From Spiribacter salilacus (GTDB taxonomy: Bacteria; Pseudomonadota; Gammaproteobacteria; Nitrococcales; Nitrococcaceae), in contig NZ_WJPP01000004.1 in NCBI RefSeq assembly GCF_009649225.1, forward strand, positions 124,001 through 188,000: a stretch of 64,000 bases of DNA, read 5' to 3'. The translations under genes were made by a program, and so were the position numbers. Positions 62,876 through 64,000 of the stretch are shown piece after piece. Under the pieces are notes generated by a model. That model saw nothing but the letters and a program-made list of their open reading frames with translations, was not told the DNA's origin and ran no database searches. Every line of letters begins with the position of its first letter. Position 1 is the first letter of the stretch.

Positions 62876-64000
62876 TGTCAGTGCGCCTGCCATACGGGCG
62901 TATTTCGGCGTTTTATTTTGCTTTTTTCGCCGTACTCGGTGTGCTGTCTCCGTATTGGGGGCCGTATCTAAAAGGGCGAGGGTTTGAAGCCGCTGAAATC
63001 GGCACGCTCATTGCCTTATTGCATGTCACTAAAATTATCGCGCCCAACTTATGGGGGTGGCTGGCAGATACTAGCGGCCGGCGTATGGCGATTATTCGTT
63101 TGTCCTGTATCGCCGCGCTGTTTGGCTTTTCGGGTGTTCTAGTACCCGGCGGGTTTTGGTGGATGGCAGCGGTGATGGTGGCGTTTAGTTTTTTTTGGAA
63201 TGCCGCGTTACCGCAGTTTGAAGCCAATACGTTTAATCATTTGGGTGAGCACACGCATCAGTATGCGCGGATTCGGCTGTGGGGCACCGTTGGTTTTATG
63301 GTGGCAGTGTTGGCTGTTGGCGAGGGGATTGATCAGTACGGGATTGATATTCTCCCAAGCGTTTTGCTGGGGCTATTTTTACTGCTCGCATTAATCAGTC
63401 TGTTGGTACCGCAAGCCAGTGAGCAGCAAACCAAAACCCATTCGGGCGCATTTAAAGCGGTTTTCTTACAGCCGGCGGTTATTGGTTTGCTGGTGGCGTG
63501 TTTTTTGATGCAAGTCAGTCATGGTCCTTTTTATGCGTTTTACAGTATTTTTCTGCAGGATTATGGCTATTCCAGCACCGCTATTGGCGCATTATGGGCG
63601 GTTGCGTTAATTGCTGAGATTGGGGTGTTTTTCCTCATGCCTCGCTGGCTGCCGCACTTAAGCCCGCAGCGGGTGTTAATGTTGGTGATGGGTTTGGCTG
63701 CGGTGCGATGGCTGTTAGTGGCGTTTTTTCCAGCGTCCATCCCGCTGCAAGTGCTTGCACAGCTGATGCATGCGGGCACTTATGGTGCTTATCACGCGGT
63801 GGCGATCAGTCTGGTTAATCGTTATTTTGAAGGCGGGTTGCAGGGCCGCGGGCAAGCGCTTTATAGCAGCATGACCTTTGGTGCGGGCATTGCTGTGGGC
63901 AGCTTTGTTGGTGGGCAGTTATGGGAAGCGGTTGGTGGGGTTTGGACCTTCGCGCTATCGGCAGGGGTGGCTTTTGTTGCCATGCTGATCGTCCAGTGGG
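62875..64000 (+). CDS. MFS transporter, HcaT-like (3' end beyond window)
   Basis: Open from ATG 62875, which overlaps the aroC stop, to the right edge: 375 residues with about eleven hydrophobic helices. The first helices (SAFYFAFFAVLGVLSPYW), GWLADTSGRR in the A-loop and YARIRLWGTVGF resemble the LacY/HcaT-like MFS_1 group (YcaD/3-phenylpropionate permease). Substrate is unknown. It is translationally coupled to aroC. Confidence 0.85.
   Translation, partial: MSVRLPYGRISAFYFAFFAVLGVLSPYWGPYLKGRGFEAAEIGTLIALLHVTKIIAPNLWGWLADTSGRRMAIIRLSCIAALFGFSGVLVPGGFWWMAAVMVAFSFFWNAALPQFEANTFNHLGEHTHQYARIRLWGTVGFMVAVLAVGEGIDQYGIDILPSVLLGLFLLLALISLLVPQASEQQTKTHSGAFKAVFLQPAVIGLLVACFLMQVSHGPFYAFYSIFLQDYGYSSTAIGALWAVALIAEIGVFFLMPRWLPHLSPQRVLMLVMGLAAVRWLLVAFFPASIPLQVLAQLMHAGTYGAYHAVAISLVNRYFEGGLQGRGQALYSSMTFGAGIAVGSFVGGQLWEAVGGVWTFALSAGVAFVAMLIVQW

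Overview
The window is a dense, syntenic block of chromosomal housekeeping and transport genes from a gammaproteobacterium. This is supported by the gene orders rplU-rpmA-obgE-proB, murJ-ribF-ileS-lspA-ispH and parE-parC, a phoB-phoR-pst block, zapD-coaE beside pilD-pilC-pilB, and a full EF-P beta-lysylation set. Proteins are Escherichia/Pseudomonas-like but from a separate lineage. An Mrp-type antiporter operon and TrkH suggest a marine or salt-exposed organism, perhaps Chromatiales/Ectothiorhodospiraceae-like; genus cannot be named. No insertion sequence, phage, integron or CRISPR array is visible. Base composition looks even, by eye somewhat above 50 % GC.

Left part (1-14.8 kb): the 3' end of secA, then argJ and a Nudix/ThiE-like fusion on +. 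Converging on them is a long minus-strand run: a DtxR-family-controlled Mn-type ABC transporter (mntA-mntB-mntC-mntD), an EamA exporter, pilB-pilC-pilD, coaE and zapD. mntR diverges from mntA across an 18-bp palindrome.

14.8-22.1 kb is a phosphate regulon: phoB, phoR, pstS, pstC, pstA, pstB, phoU, with readable Pho boxes in front of phoB and pstS. A tRNA-Pro(CGG) and ispB lie on minus, then rplU, rpmA, obgE and proB on +, rpsT on minus with a UUG start, and the murJ-ribF-ileS-lspA-ispH block. Two pilin-like genes (fimT-like and pilE-like) and tRNA-Thr(CGT) follow.

34.6-44.1 kb on minus holds argD-argF followed by a ten-gene multisubunit cation/proton antiporter operon. It runs mnhE-mnhF-mnhG-(MbhD/MbhE-like)-mnhB-mnhC-D-D-small membrane protein-D. 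It has no NuoL-like MrpA head but three MrpD-type subunits, which resembles the membrane module of archaeal Mbh/Mbx complexes more than a standard bacterial Mrp. One D paralogue lacks the TM7 lysine. The MbhD/E gene has its best ribosome-binding site in front of an AUC codon. This operon is the most unusual part of the window.

44.2-64 kb: rnm (PHP phosphoesterase), srkA, a one-domain TrkA-like protein with trkH, a CBS-pair protein, typA, ispA-xseB, parE-parC-htpX, a 310-bp gap with direct and inverted repeats, epmB diverging from efp-epmA, psd, a Sco protein, prmB, aroC and a truncated MFS transporter. Convergent neighbours nearly always abut or overlap (up to 42 bp for epmA/psd), so the genome is compact.
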